This document shows positions 1 to 8,337 of a DNA stretch of 17,622 bases, one piece after another. The translations under genes were made by a program, and so were the position numbers. The notes below the pieces were generated by a model. It saw only the letters and a list, made by a program, of their open reading frames with translations. It ran no database searches and was not told where the DNA came from. Position 1 is the stretch's first letter. Every line of letters starts with the position of its first letter. This DNA comes from Methylobacter sp. GTDB lineage: Bacteria > Pseudomonadota > Gammaproteobacteria > Methylococcales > Methylomonadaceae. The stretch covers positions 1-17,622 of the forward strand of contig JAQTLI010000008.1 of assembly GCA_028714995.1 (NCBI GenBank), written 5' to 3'.

Positions 1-1232
1 ATGCCGTCAACAAAGCAATCGATTCATCCATTAACCTCGCCGTACAACTGATAACCTTTGGTTTTTCACAAGCATCGCAATCCACACATACCGAAACAGA
101 CTGGCTACCCAAACTTAATTCACTCAAGGAAACCAGGCATTTAAGTATTCAGCTCAAAGAACCTTCAGGGAAAATCATCAATTTTACCCACTCCAGACAG
201 CAAACGGAACACAATGAAACCCCACCCCAATGGTTTATAAATCTGGTAGAAGGCACGCACCCTAAAGCCGAACACCCGATCACAGCTTTTGATGGCAAGC
301 AGCTGACCCTGATTGTTCAGGCCAACCCCCTGGATGAAATCACTGAAGTCTGGCAAGAAAGCATTGCTTTTTTCAGCTCATTTTTTCTATTGACGCTGTT
401 TACCTTTTTGTCCGTCAATCTGGTTTTTCACAAGGCCCTTAAATCCATAGCCATCATTGTCGATGCGCTAAAAGTGATTGAAACCGGGCAATACAAAAAA
501 AAACTTCCCGAATTCACCACCAAAGAATATGACAGCATTGCCAAAGCCATCAATCACATGACTGATGAGCTGAATGCTACTCAGCAAGAAAACCGTGCAT
601 TAACACAACATACCTTGGAAATACAGGAAGACGAGCGGCAGCGACTCTCGCAGGAATTGCATGATGAACTGGGGCAATCACTGACAGCCATTAAAGTTAT
701 GGCCGTCACCACAGCCCACGCAAAGGCCGACATCAAACAAACCACAGACTCCATTATCAATATCTGTGACCACTTAATGATCGTGGTGCGTTCCATGATG
801 CATCAACTGCACCCCTTGGTATTAACCGAGCTGGGGCTGAAAGCAACCATGGAAGATCTGTTAAATCACTGGTCGATTAGAAACCCAGAGTTAAAACTCA
901 CCATAAACTGCCCTGATGAGGTCGATCATCTGGAGCAAAAAATCGCCATTCAAGTGTTTAGAGTCGTGCAGGAATGTTTAACCAATATTGTCCGTCATGC
1001 ACAGGCAAAGCAGGCTACTGTCAGCCTGGAAATTGAACATCCGGCCAATGCCGAAAAAGTGCTGCAGCTACAGGTCACCGACGATGGACAAGGCTGTGCC
1101 GCTGAAATGATTAAATCAGGATTTGGATTATTAGGCATGAGAGAAAGAATTAACAGTCTGGGCGGCGAGTTCACCATTCAAACCCAGCCGTACCACGGCA
1201 TGAGCATTATTGCGAGTATTCCACTGAAATGA
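1..1232 (+). CDS. Sensor histidine kinase, LapD/MoxY-type (5' truncated by window edge)
   Basis: The frame is open from base 3 to the TGA at 1232, giving 409 visible residues; the start lies outside the window. The visible N-terminal part (residues about 1-119) is an extracytoplasmic domain whose pattern (RHLSIQL, PPQWF, then LTLIVQANPLDEITEVWQES) resembles the LapD/MoxY N-terminal family. A membrane segment follows at about 120-143, then a HAMP-like linker with coiled coil. The HisKA_3 dimerisation and phosphotransfer helix has the motif ERQRLSQELHDELGQS, with the phospho-accepting His at about 220. The HATPase domain has an N-box (QECLTNIVRHA, about 324-334), a G1 box (DDGQG, about 360-364) and a G2 box (GFGLLGM, about 373-379). 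This is a NarX/MoxY-class inner-membrane kinase that would phosphorylate the regulator it overlaps by 4 nt. MoxY controls methanol oxidation in methylotrophs; assigning that role here is inference. The stimulus is unknown. Confidence 0.92.
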   Translation, partial: AVNKAIDSSINLAVQLITFGFSQASQSTHTETDWLPKLNSLKETRHLSIQLKEPSGKIINFTHSRQQTEHNETPPQWFINLVEGTHPKAEHPITAFDGKQLTLIVQANPLDEITEVWQESIAFFSSFFLLTLFTFLSVNLVFHKALKSIAIIVDALKVIETGQYKKKLPEFTTKEYDSIAKAINHMTDELNATQQENRALTQHTLEIQEDERQRLSQELHDELGQSLTAIKVMAVTTAHAKADIKQTTDSIINICDHLMIVVRSMMHQLHPLVLTELGLKATMEDLLNHWSIRNPELKLTINCPDEVDHLEQKIAIQVFRVVQECLTNIVRHAQAKQATVSLEIEHPANAEKVLQLQVTDDGQGCAAEMIKSGFGLLGMRERINSLGGEFTIQTQPYHGMSIIASIPLK

Positions 1233-1873
1233 AAAACCGGATAAAAGTCATATTAGTGGATGATCACGCCGTCGTGCGTGCAGGTTTCCGTCTGCTGTTA
1301 GCAACTGCACCCGATATTGAGGTGATCGCCGAAGCCGAACGCGGCGAACAGGCCTGCCAGCTGTATCTGGAACAAAAACCGGATGTGATGGTGCTGGATT
1401 TATCCATGCCCGGCATCGGCGGACTGGAAAGCATACGCCGCATCTGCAACCGCGACAGTAACGCCAGAATACTGGTGTTTAGCGTACATGATGAAATGGT
1501 TTATGTGGACAGGGCCATGAACGCAGGAGCAAAAGGCTACATCACCAAAAACAGCGCCCCCGGAATTCTGGTGGAAGCAATACAAAAAATAGCTGAAGGT
1601 GAGATTTATATTGAACAGGGCTTGATGAAAAACATGTCCGTACAAAATAGCGAGGCCGAATATAAAACCATTATTGATACGCTGTCCGCCAGAGAATTCG
1701 ACGTATTCCTGCTGCTGGCAAAAGGCCTGACCGCCCACAAAATCGCGGACGAGCTTTGTCTGGGCTATAAAACCGTAGCCAATTATGGCACGCAAATAAG
1801 AAGCAAGCTCAAGGTATCAACCGTCGCTGAATTGGCCCATATTGCGATGATTCTGGGTGTGATGAAAAAATAA
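1229..1873 (+). CDS. Response regulator, NarL/LuxR family (receiver + HTH)
   Basis: A 214-residue DNA-binding regulator. The receiver domain (about 5-120) shows the acidic pair D11/D12, the phospho-acceptor D57 in VLDLSMPG, S85 in the switch position and K107 in KGYITKNS. The C-terminal LuxR-type helix-turn-helix spans about 147-210, with the pattern LSAREFDVFLLLAKGLT, KIADEL, and a recognition helix around YKTVANYGTQIRSKL. Its ATG overlaps the kinase stop as ATGA, so the two are translationally coupled and form a cognate pair. All catalytic residues of the receiver are present, so it should be phosphorylatable. In methylotrophs the pair MoxY/MoxX has this architecture. The target genes cannot be read from this window. 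The Y in the recognition helix (where many family members have S or T) is a minor variation. Confidence 0.95.
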   Translation: MKNRIKVILVDDHAVVRAGFRLLLATAPDIEVIAEAERGEQACQLYLEQKPDVMVLDLSMPGIGGLESIRRICNRDSNARILVFSVHDEMVYVDRAMNAGAKGYITKNSAPGILVEAIQKIAEGEIYIEQGLMKNMSVQNSEAEYKTIIDTLSAREFDVFLLLAKGLTAHKIADELCLGYKTVANYGTQIRSKLKVSTVAELAHIAMILGVMKK

Positions 1874-1928
1874 GCCCGCTAAAAAACATCATTGGAAACA
1901 AAACACTCTCGCAGAAGCTATCCGCGCA

Positions 1929-2255
1929 TCATGTCACGTTTTCTCCTCGCTCGCCGGTACTGATATGCCCGCCTTCATCAACATCGATGACGTAGACCTT
2001 GCCCGCGCCATGCTGATGGGTATTAGCAACAGTCATTATGGCATTAAAAATACTGCCCACCAGTTCATCCGGGGCAAAAATCTCGATGCGCTTTTTCGGC
2101 ATAAACGGCGTGTAATCCTGACTTTCGACAACTTTTTCACGACCAAAGCCTTCACAATCGGATACGCTCATGCCTGGAAAATGGGGTATTTCGAGCAGCG
2201 TCTGGGTCAGTTTAGATAGCATAAAGGGCTGAATATAAGCTCGAATTTCCTTCAT
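1929..2255 (-). CDS. PII-like signalling protein linked to RND metal pump
   Basis: A 108-residue PII/GlnB-fold protein. It starts MKEIRAYIQPFMLSKL, as PII proteins do, then VSDCEGFGREK leads into the T-loop region, PKKRIEIF forms the next strand, the B-loop is HGAGKVYV (about 82-89) and the C-terminal end is STGERGE (about 99-105). The stretch between FGREK and PKKR is several residues shorter than in classical GlnB, and the uridylylated Tyr of GlnB is not recognisable. This fits the PII-NG type subgroup, known from family surveys to sit beside heavy-metal RND genes. It begins 9 nt after the czcA stop, so it is the last gene of the pump operon. A role in sensing nucleotide or metal state for the pump is inference. 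ATP-binding motifs look intact; the partner protein is unknown. Confidence 0.85.
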   Translation of the reverse strand: MKEIRAYIQPFMLSKLTQTLLEIPHFPGMSVSDCEGFGREKVVESQDYTPFMPKKRIEIFAPDELVGSIFNAIMTVANTHQHGAGKVYVIDVDEGGHISTGERGENVT

Positions 2256-2264
2256 GAGAATACC

Positions 2265-5200
2265 TTAAGTTTCATGTTGTTCTTCAAAATGGCGGTAAAG
2301 TGCGGGCAACATGGTCAAGGTTAATAGTGTTGCCGTAATAAGTCCACCGATAATAACCACTGCGAAAGGTTTTGCGGTTTCCGAACCGACACTGGTAGAC
2401 AGCGCCGCCGGTATCAGCCCCAGTATTGCCATCAGCGCTGTCATTACCACCGGACGCAATCGACTGACAGAGCCTTGCAAAATAGCGTCTTGTAGCGGAA
2501 TGCCTTCACGCCTCAGATGATTGATCTGGGTTAACAGGATTACACCATTTTGTACCGCAATTCCGAACAAGGCGATGAAGCCGACCGCTGCCGACACGCT
2601 CAAGTGGATGCCGGTCAGCAGCAAGGCCACCAATCCACCAATCATGGCGAAAGGCACGTTCATCACAATCAGTGATGCACTCTTGAGTGACTGAAAGGCC
2701 CAGAACAACAGGACAAAAATAAGAACCAAACTGATCGGAACGATAAATGAAAGCCGCTTCATCGCGCGCTGCTGATTCTCGAACTGACCGCTCCAGACGA
2801 TCCGGTATCCCGGCTCCAATACAACCTGCTCTGCGACTTTTTGCTGCGCCTCGGCCACAAAACTGCCTTGATCACGCCCGATCAGGTTACACTTGATCGC
2901 GATGCGACGCATGTTGTCCTCGCGACTGATACGTGAAGCACCCTGGTTGATCTTGATCTCAGCCAATTCAGCCAAGGGAATGCGGCTGCCATCAGGGGAT
3001 AACACGGTAATATCTTCTATCGCCCCGACCGAATCGCGGGCAGACCCGGTTAGCCGCACCGTGATATCGAAACGACGCTCACCTTCAAGCATCTGTGTGG
3101 CAGTCTTACCTCCCACCGCCATTGCAATGACATTTTCCACATCATTGACATCAATGCCGTAACGGGCGATCTTGGCCCGATCAATGGCAATAACCATCTG
3201 AGCCAGCCCCGATTGCTGCTCGGCAGCCACATCGGTAGCACCTTCAATGGAACGAAGAATGCGGGTGATCTGATTAGCTTTTTCCTGAAGAACTTTAAGA
3301 TCCTCTCCGAAAATCTTGATTGCAATCTCGCCCTTAACACCGGAAATAGCCTCCTCCACGTTGTCCTGAATAACCTGGGAGAAATTGAACTGCAATCCGG
3401 GAAACACTGCCAAACGTTTTTGCATGTCTTCGATGAGTTTGTCCTTATCTTTATTATACTTATGATCCCAAGTATCCTTATCTTTGAGGTCGATAAGAAT
3501 TTCCAAATTATTGAAACCTTTGGGATCAGTGCCATCCTCCGGGCGACCCAATTGAGTGAGTATCGACTTGGCCTCGCTGAACTCGCGTAAGTGTCCGCGT
3601 ATATCCTGTTCCAGTACCTTGGCTTTAGCCAATGAGACGGGCGTCGGCAGCGTGATAGTCAGCCATATATTCCCCTCATCCAGCTTGGGCATAAACTCGG
3701 TACCTATCAACGGCGTAGAAGCTAGCGATAAGGCCAACGTCAATCCCGCGCCCATGAATAATTTACGAGGATGGCGCAATACGGCTTCCAATATAGCTCG
3801 ATAGCGCCGCTCCATACCATCCACCAGCGGATTATGCACTTCAACAAGTCGGGGGCCCATCAGGTAACTCAGCAGCACAGGCACCAGCGTCAAGCTGATT
3901 ATCAGTGAGCCCAACAAAGCAAAACTGAGTGTATACGCCATCGGTGAAAATATTTTTGCCTCGACCCGCTGAAAAGTGAAGATGGGCAAAAAGGCAATAA
4001 TAATGATGGCTTTGGAGAATAGGATAGGCCGGGCCAGGTCCACCGCTGTCATAAGCATGGATTGGCGCATATGCACCACACTGGCATTCTGGCTCATCTC
4101 TAAAGTCACCTTGACCATAATCGCTTCTACGAGCACCACGGCGCTATCTACGATAATACCGAAGTCAATCGCACCCAGAGAAATCAGGTTGGCGGAAACA
4201 TTCTTTGCATCGATCAGGATGAAAGCGAACATCAAGGAGAGCGGAATGACGGTAATAACCACGGCCGAAGCCAGCGCCCGACGCAGAAAAATAACCAGGA
4301 TTGCCAAAATCAGCGCCGCACCTTCCAGCATATTGTGCTCAACTGTATGCACAGTGTGCTGCACCAGTTCCGTGCGGTCATAGATAGGGATTATCTTGAC
4401 GCCGGGTGGCAGAATGTGGCCATTAAGACCCTCAATTTTTTCTTTCACCCCCTGCAACACAGTCATGGCATCCCAACGCTTAATAAGTAAAACCACCCCT
4501 TCAACGACATCATCGCGCTCATTGAAACCGACGATACCATTGCGCGGCTGCGGCCCTACCATCACACTAGCGATTTGTTTAACGAACACCGGCACACCAT
4601 TCCGGCTGGCGACTACGATGTCGCCGATTTCATCAGCGGACTTCAGCAGTCCAGCACCACGCACTACCAGCGCCTCGTAGCCGTGCTCTATATAACCGCC
4701 GCCGGTATTGGCATTATTGGCGGCAACCGCTTGGTAAACATCGGGGAGCGTTAATTGATAATCTCTTAGCTTGTCAGGATCAACCTCTATCTGGTATTGC
4801 TTAACGCCACCGCCAAAAGCCACTACATCGGCCACGCCCTGCACAGAACGCAAAGTACGCTCGATCACCCAGTCCTGTAAAGCACGCTGTTCAACCAAAG
4901 GATAGTTAGGTGCTTCAATACGGTATCGATAAATTTCGCCTACACCGGTTGTCAATGGACCCATCACAGGATGAGCCTCGTCTGGCAAGTTGGCGCTGAC
5001 AGCTCGTAACCGTTCTACAACCTGTTGCCGCGAAAAATAATCCTCAGCATCATCATCGAAAGTTAGCGTTACGACAGACAAGCCAAAAATGGACACCGAA
5101 CGCATATTAATCAAATGCGGCAGACCATTCATTTCTTTCTCAATCGGCAAACTAATCAGCTTTTCCACTTCCTCTGGGGCTTGACCGGGGTATTGAGTGA

Positions 5201-5348
5201 CCACTTGCACGAAAACATTCTGTACATCAGGAAAAGCCTGCACTGGCAGACGTTCGAATGAAATAGCGCCAATAACGGCCAGCAGTACCGACGCACCGAT
5301 AACCAACAGGCGCTGCTGTAGACAAAACGCAATGATTTTATGAATCAT
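2265..5348 (-). CDS. czcA: Heavy-metal efflux RND transporter, CzcA family inner-membrane pump
   Basis: A 1027-residue RND proton/metal antiporter of the inner membrane, close to the usual length of about 1030-1060. It starts with a membrane segment (about 12-30) and the periplasmic motif QVVTQYPGQAPEEVEKLISLPIE. The fourth transmembrane helix carries DFGIIVDSAVVLVEA, with the acidic residues D395, D401 and E408 that define proton coupling in divalent-cation (CzcA-like) pumps; the CusA-type signature is different. Two halves of periplasmic porter domain and 12 membrane helices are evident from alternating hydrophobic blocks, and the C-terminus ends after LTMLPALYRHFEEQ. Its ATG overlaps the czcB stop (ATGA). 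The usual consensus around the motif is VDGAVV..VEN; here it reads VDSAVV..VEA. The metal exported is not determinable from sequence alone: Co, Zn, Cd or Ni are all possible. Confidence 0.95.
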   Translation of the reverse strand: MIHKIIAFCLQQRLLVIGASVLLAVIGAISFERLPVQAFPDVQNVFVQVVTQYPGQAPEEVEKLISLPIEKEMNGLPHLINMRSVSIFGLSVVTLTFDDDAEDYFSRQQVVERLRAVSANLPDEAHPVMGPLTTGVGEIYRYRIEAPNYPLVEQRALQDWVIERTLRSVQGVADVVAFGGGVKQYQIEVDPDKLRDYQLTLPDVYQAVAANNANTGGGYIEHGYEALVVRGAGLLKSADEIGDIVVASRNGVPVFVKQIASVMVGPQPRNGIVGFNERDDVVEGVVLLIKRWDAMTVLQGVKEKIEGLNGHILPPGVKIIPIYDRTELVQHTVHTVEHNMLEGAALILAILVIFLRRALASAVVITVIPLSLMFAFILIDAKNVSANLISLGAIDFGIIVDSAVVLVEAIMVKVTLEMSQNASVVHMRQSMLMTAVDLARPILFSKAIIIIAFLPIFTFQRVEAKIFSPMAYTLSFALLGSLIISLTLVPVLLSYLMGPRLVEVHNPLVDGMERRYRAILEAVLRHPRKLFMGAGLTLALSLASTPLIGTEFMPKLDEGNIWLTITLPTPVSLAKAKVLEQDIRGHLREFSEAKSILTQLGRPEDGTDPKGFNNLEILIDLKDKDTWDHKYNKDKDKLIEDMQKRLAVFPGLQFNFSQVIQDNVEEAISGVKGEIAIKIFGEDLKVLQEKANQITRILRSIEGATDVAAEQQSGLAQMVIAIDRAKIARYGIDVNDVENVIAMAVGGKTATQMLEGERRFDITVRLTGSARDSVGAIEDITVLSPDGSRIPLAELAEIKINQGASRISREDNMRRIAIKCNLIGRDQGSFVAEAQQKVAEQVVLEPGYRIVWSGQFENQQRAMKRLSFIVPISLVLIFVLLFWAFQSLKSASLIVMNVPFAMIGGLVALLLTGIHLSVSAAVGFIALFGIAVQNGVILLTQINHLRREGIPLQDAILQGSVSRLRPVVMTALMAILGLIPAALSTSVGSETAKPFAVVIIGGLITATLLTLTMLPALYRHFEEQHET

Positions 5349-6511
5349 GGCTGGCTTTCCCCACCTTTCTGCTCATCCTGTTCGGCATCTTCCTCGGTGC
5401 GCAGCAGCAGGGCCCCATCAACCACCAAGCGCTCTCCCTGCTTCAAGCCTTCCATAATCACGGCTCTATCCTTAAGGCGTAGCCCCGCTTTAACTGGACG
5501 TTTTTGATAATTGCCATCACCGATAGCCACAAATAACCAGTCGGACTCATTCTCGGTAAATAGTGCCGTTAGCGGCACAACAACCGCCTTATCGTTCGGG
5601 TCGCTTTGCACCTCGATGGCGGCGTACATGGAGGGTAGCAGACGGGTATCGGCATTGGGCAAAATACAACGCACTTTCACCGTGCGCGTCGTTTCATCCA
5701 CCACCTGGCTTATATAACTGACGGTCGCCGTAAAAATCTCGCCGGGATAGGCCGGCACACGTACTAACACCTGCGCACCAACATGAATCAAACCGATGTC
5801 TTTCTCGAAAACATCCATCTGCACCCATAAACTACTCAAATCAGAGATGACAAACAGTGGCGCAGCCAGATCAGATCTGACTTCCATACCGGGATTGATG
5901 TTGCGCTCGGTGATTACTCCTGCGATGGGTGCATGCAGAATAAAACGATTATCCGTTCGTCCGACGTGCACACCAAGGTTTAACAGTTTGAGCCGTGCCC
6001 GTTCCGCCTCGCTACGCGCACGCGTCACATTGTCTTGCGCCTGCTCCTGATCCTTGCGAGGAGCGATGCCGTTTGCATAAAGCTCCTGCATCCGCTGGAA
6101 AGCCCGGTCGGCCAAATTCAAATCGGCCTGTGCGCCGGCATAATCCGATTGCGCCTGCCCCAGTTCCGGGCTATCCAGTTCCGCAAGGGCGTCACCCCTC
6201 TTAACATGAGCACCCAGTGCAGCAATAGCCCCGGTCACTCGTCCTGCAATAGGTGAGGAAACACGGGCAGTGCGGGTTTCGTCATAAGTGATCTTACCCG
6301 TTACCGGATCCATAAGCGGGCGCTGGACTAATTCGACAATGGCTTCCTTGATATAGGCGCGCTTGGGCGAATCCGTACTGAGTACCACTTCATTCTTAGG
6401 TAGCGCCGTGGTTTGATGTTGTGGTTCATTATTTTGCGACTGACAAGCCAACAGAGACAAACCTAGTAATCCAGCAATCAGCCGGATGGGATCGAAAAAC
6501 TTCATATTCAT
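5345..6511 (-). CDS. czcB: Periplasmic adaptor (membrane fusion) lipoprotein of metal RND pump
   Basis: A 388-residue adaptor that would bridge the RND pump and the outer-membrane channel. I choose the ATG at 6511 (MNMKFFDP) because it overlaps the czcC stop as ATGA; an in-frame ATG at 6553 would add 14 residues lying inside czcC. The N-terminus is a lipoprotein signal with lipobox LSLLAC (Cys23), so it is probably anchored in a membrane. The lipoyl/barrel half-motifs are ARVSSPIAGRVTGAIAALGA with GDALAELDSPEL, and HAPIAGVITERNINPGMEV. Between them lies an alpha-helical hairpin rich in Ala, Gln and Arg (DYAGAQADLNLADRAFQRM onward). A beta-barrel and membrane-proximal part follow. The tail is acidic (RTEEDAEQDEQKGGE). 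I see no His-rich metal-binding segment of the kind found in some CzcB proteins. Confidence 0.92.
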   Translation of the reverse strand: MNMKFFDPIRLIAGLLGLSLLACQSQNNEPQHQTTALPKNEVVLSTDSPKRAYIKEAIVELVQRPLMDPVTGKITYDETRTARVSSPIAGRVTGAIAALGAHVKRGDALAELDSPELGQAQSDYAGAQADLNLADRAFQRMQELYANGIAPRKDQEQAQDNVTRARSEAERARLKLLNLGVHVGRTDNRFILHAPIAGVITERNINPGMEVRSDLAAPLFVISDLSSLWVQMDVFEKDIGLIHVGAQVLVRVPAYPGEIFTATVSYISQVVDETTRTVKVRCILPNADTRLLPSMYAAIEVQSDPNDKAVVVPLTALFTENESDWLFVAIGDGNYQKRPVKAGLRLKDRAVIMEGLKQGERLVVDGALLLRTEEDAEQDEQKGGESQP

Positions 6512-7806
6512 AATTTGACTTCTTCTCCGTAAGCCATCAATAAGTCCGCCCAAGCGTTGCTGCGGTTCGCCAAAGCGGTGTAATAATCCAGCATCATTGC
6601 CTTGTAATTTCGCTCTGCGTCAATCAAGTCCAGCAGTCCTACTGCGCCTTTCTGATAAGCGATCTCCTGCGCTTTGCGCAACATTTCAATTCGATTTACC
6701 ACTGCTGTCTCAAAGCGCTGTGCGATAGCATCGGCGCTTTGCCATGCCGACAAGGCTTTCATAACCTCAGCCCGCACACCCTGCTCAGTCTGTTTTAGGG
6801 CCAGCTCGGCAGAGCTTAAACCGACACGCGCTTTTGAGATTTCACCTTCCTGTCGATAGAACAACGGCAGCGGCACACTGATGCCGACACCGCCGCTATC
6901 CGTAAAGAAGTTACCGGGATCACGTTGATAAAAAGCACTGACGGTCACATCGGGAATGGCCAGTCGATTCGCCAAGGTAAGCATTTTCCCAGCCTGTTCA
7001 ATACGCACTCTTGCCGCTTGCAGATCCGGTCGCCGCTCTAGGGCCTGTCCGGCTAACTGATCCTGTCCTGCCCGTGCGATTTCAGGGGCTGCTTCCGGCC
7101 AAGCCTCGACAGCGGAAATTTCCAGACTGTTTTCAGGCCAACCCAGTAATAGCAGCAGATTGGCTCGTGCCTGATTCAGTGCCGTCTGAGCCTGATCTTG
7201 ATCACCTTGAGCCTTGAAGCTTTCAACCTCGATACGGGTAAAATCTGTCGCGGCAATATCACCCACCTTGAGTCTGATAGCATTGACCCGCAGAATTTCA
7301 CGATAGCGCTCGAAGTTGTCGCTTGCCACCTTGGCCGTCTTTTGCGCCAGCAGCAAGCTGTAATAACTGCGCCGCACAGCATTGGTGAGTACGCGTGCGG
7401 TGTCTTTCAAATCAAAGTTTACCGCTTCGGTAGCAAGTTCACTGCTTTCTATACGTAACCGGCGTTTCCCGGCAGTCTCGATGAGCTGCTGAATCTGTGG
7501 TGATATCGCTGGCAACGGCGCGTTTCTAAATTCCTGATGAGACATATTGGGAGTCAGTGAGGAAACAGTAAAACTGAACACCGGATTTGGAATCGCGGCA
7601 GCAATAACCTCTTGCGCCTGAGCATCATCAATATTGAAGTTTGCTGCAATCAAGCTGAGGTTGCGTTGATAGAACAACGCGATAGCTTGTTGTTCAGTAA
7701 TAGCTAAATGCTGCCCTTCTCCAGTCGTGTCCGTTTCCGCCCGTAGCACCATCGCCCATAAAGTGAGAACCAGGCACATTAAAACTTTAAAATTTAACAT
7801 TTTCAT
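6508..7806 (-). CDS. czcC: TolC-family outer-membrane channel of metal RND pump
   Basis: A 432-residue outer-membrane efflux protein, the exit duct of the pump. The first 23 residues form a signal peptide (KVLMCLVLTLWAMVLRA, cleaved near RA/ETD). Two outer-membrane-efflux repeats follow: the first around ITEQQAIALFYQRNLSLIAA to LLLLLGWPENSL, the second from QALERRPDLQAARVRIEQA to the C-terminus, each with long amphipathic helices rich in Ala, Gln and Glu and a short strand region (NPVFSFTVSS; DVTVSAFYQRDPGNF). It is the first gene of the operon, and its stop overlaps the czcB start. No strong Shine-Dalgarno is visible before either in-frame ATG (7806 or 7800), so the start is chosen only as the outermost good signal-peptide start. 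The promoter should lie in the 530-bp gap upstream. Confidence 0.92.
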   Translation of the reverse strand: MKMLNFKVLMCLVLTLWAMVLRAETDTTGEGQHLAITEQQAIALFYQRNLSLIAANFNIDDAQAQEVIAAAIPNPVFSFTVSSLTPNMSHQEFRNAPLPAISPQIQQLIETAGKRRLRIESSELATEAVNFDLKDTARVLTNAVRRSYYSLLLAQKTAKVASDNFERYREILRVNAIRLKVGDIAATDFTRIEVESFKAQGDQDQAQTALNQARANLLLLLGWPENSLEISAVEAWPEAAPEIARAGQDQLAGQALERRPDLQAARVRIEQAGKMLTLANRLAIPDVTVSAFYQRDPGNFFTDSGGVGISVPLPLFYRQEGEISKARVGLSSAELALKQTEQGVRAEVMKALSAWQSADAIAQRFETAVVNRIEMLRKAQEIAYQKGAVGLLDLIDAERNYKAMMLDYYTALANRSNAWADLLMAYGEEVKL

Positions 7807-7935
7807 AACTTATCGTTAAGAAAGTAAAGCCACAAAGGCTCATTCTTCATCGAGTAAAATTGCATTTTAGAAGGGGGCGGGGTAATTTGTCGTGGAATTT
7901 ATCACCTTATACAATCCATGTTTTTGGTGTTTAGT

Positions 7936-7955
7936 GAAAGTATTAGAAAGTATTA
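7936..7955. repeat. Perfect 10-bp tandem direct repeat upstream of czcC
   Basis: Two adjacent exact copies of GAAAGTATTA (7936-7945 and 7946-7955), about 130-150 bp upstream of the czcC start. The 10-bp period is one helical turn, so the two copies face the same side of DNA, as in direct-repeat operators of response regulators. An operator role is inference; it could be a chance tandem duplication in AT-rich DNA. Confidence 0.55.
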
Positions 7956-8290
7956 GTGTATATAACACACATCTAGTTACAGCAATTTGAAAAACTTGAT
8001 TTCATAATTTATTTTCGGTTACAACAAATCAAAGTCCTGACCAAAGAGTGGACTGTTATATTAAAATGTATTGTTTGCTGTATTTAATAAAAACACTTAC
8101 ACGATCACAGAAAATATAATAAGCAAGTTATATGCCACAAGCAAATACAAGCGTATCCCCCCGATTAGATAGTGTTTTCAAAAAATAGACACATTGACTA
8201 TAGTGCAAATCAACCGATTACGATTGATCTTGTGGTTCAAAAGAACCCGCAATCAAGTATCGCTGAATATGATGCCTGTAAATAAGCACT

Positions 8291-8311
8291 GTGAATTTTG
8301 CAGGAATTCAC
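8291..8311. other. Inverted repeat (7-bp stem, 7-nt loop)
   Basis: GTGAATT (8291-8297) and AATTCAC (8305-8311) pair perfectly around a 7-nt loop, 27 bp downstream of the stop of the small secreted protein gene on the minus strand. On the plus strand it is followed by a T-rich tract (ATTTTATTTTT), but no plus-strand gene ends here; on the minus strand there is no T run. It could be a weak transcript-end structure. The function is unproven. Confidence 0.35.
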
Positions 8312-8337
8312 GTCAATTTTATTTTTGAATACTTGCT

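Larger units (their letters stand above)
7807..8337. other. AT-rich intergenic region upstream of czcC
   Basis: About 530 bp without a convincing gene on either strand. It contains the presumed czcC promoter region on the minus strand, a 10-bp direct repeat (7936-7955), a short palindrome ACTATAGT near 8198-8205, a G-rich patch GGGGGCGGGG at 7873-7882, and a hairpin at its right end (8291-8311). TATAAG at 7907-7912 (minus strand) could serve as a -10 box, but no matching -35 is visible. No regulator gene for the pump lies here. Confidence 0.6.

Noticed and set aside
1874..1928. Bidirectional terminator between the response regulator and the PII-like gene
   Set aside because: No inverted repeat of useful length or T tract is visible in this 55-bp convergent gap.
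3976..4383. Plus-strand 135-codon ORF
   Set aside because: Antisense to czcA transmembrane region; no recognisable product.
7873..7882. G-rich patch as a possible G-quadruplex
   Set aside because: Only two G runs are present; four would be needed for an intramolecular quadruplex.
8234..8247. Short hairpin GGTTC/GAACC
   Set aside because: A 5-bp stem with no T run and no gene end near it; expected by chance in 500 bp.
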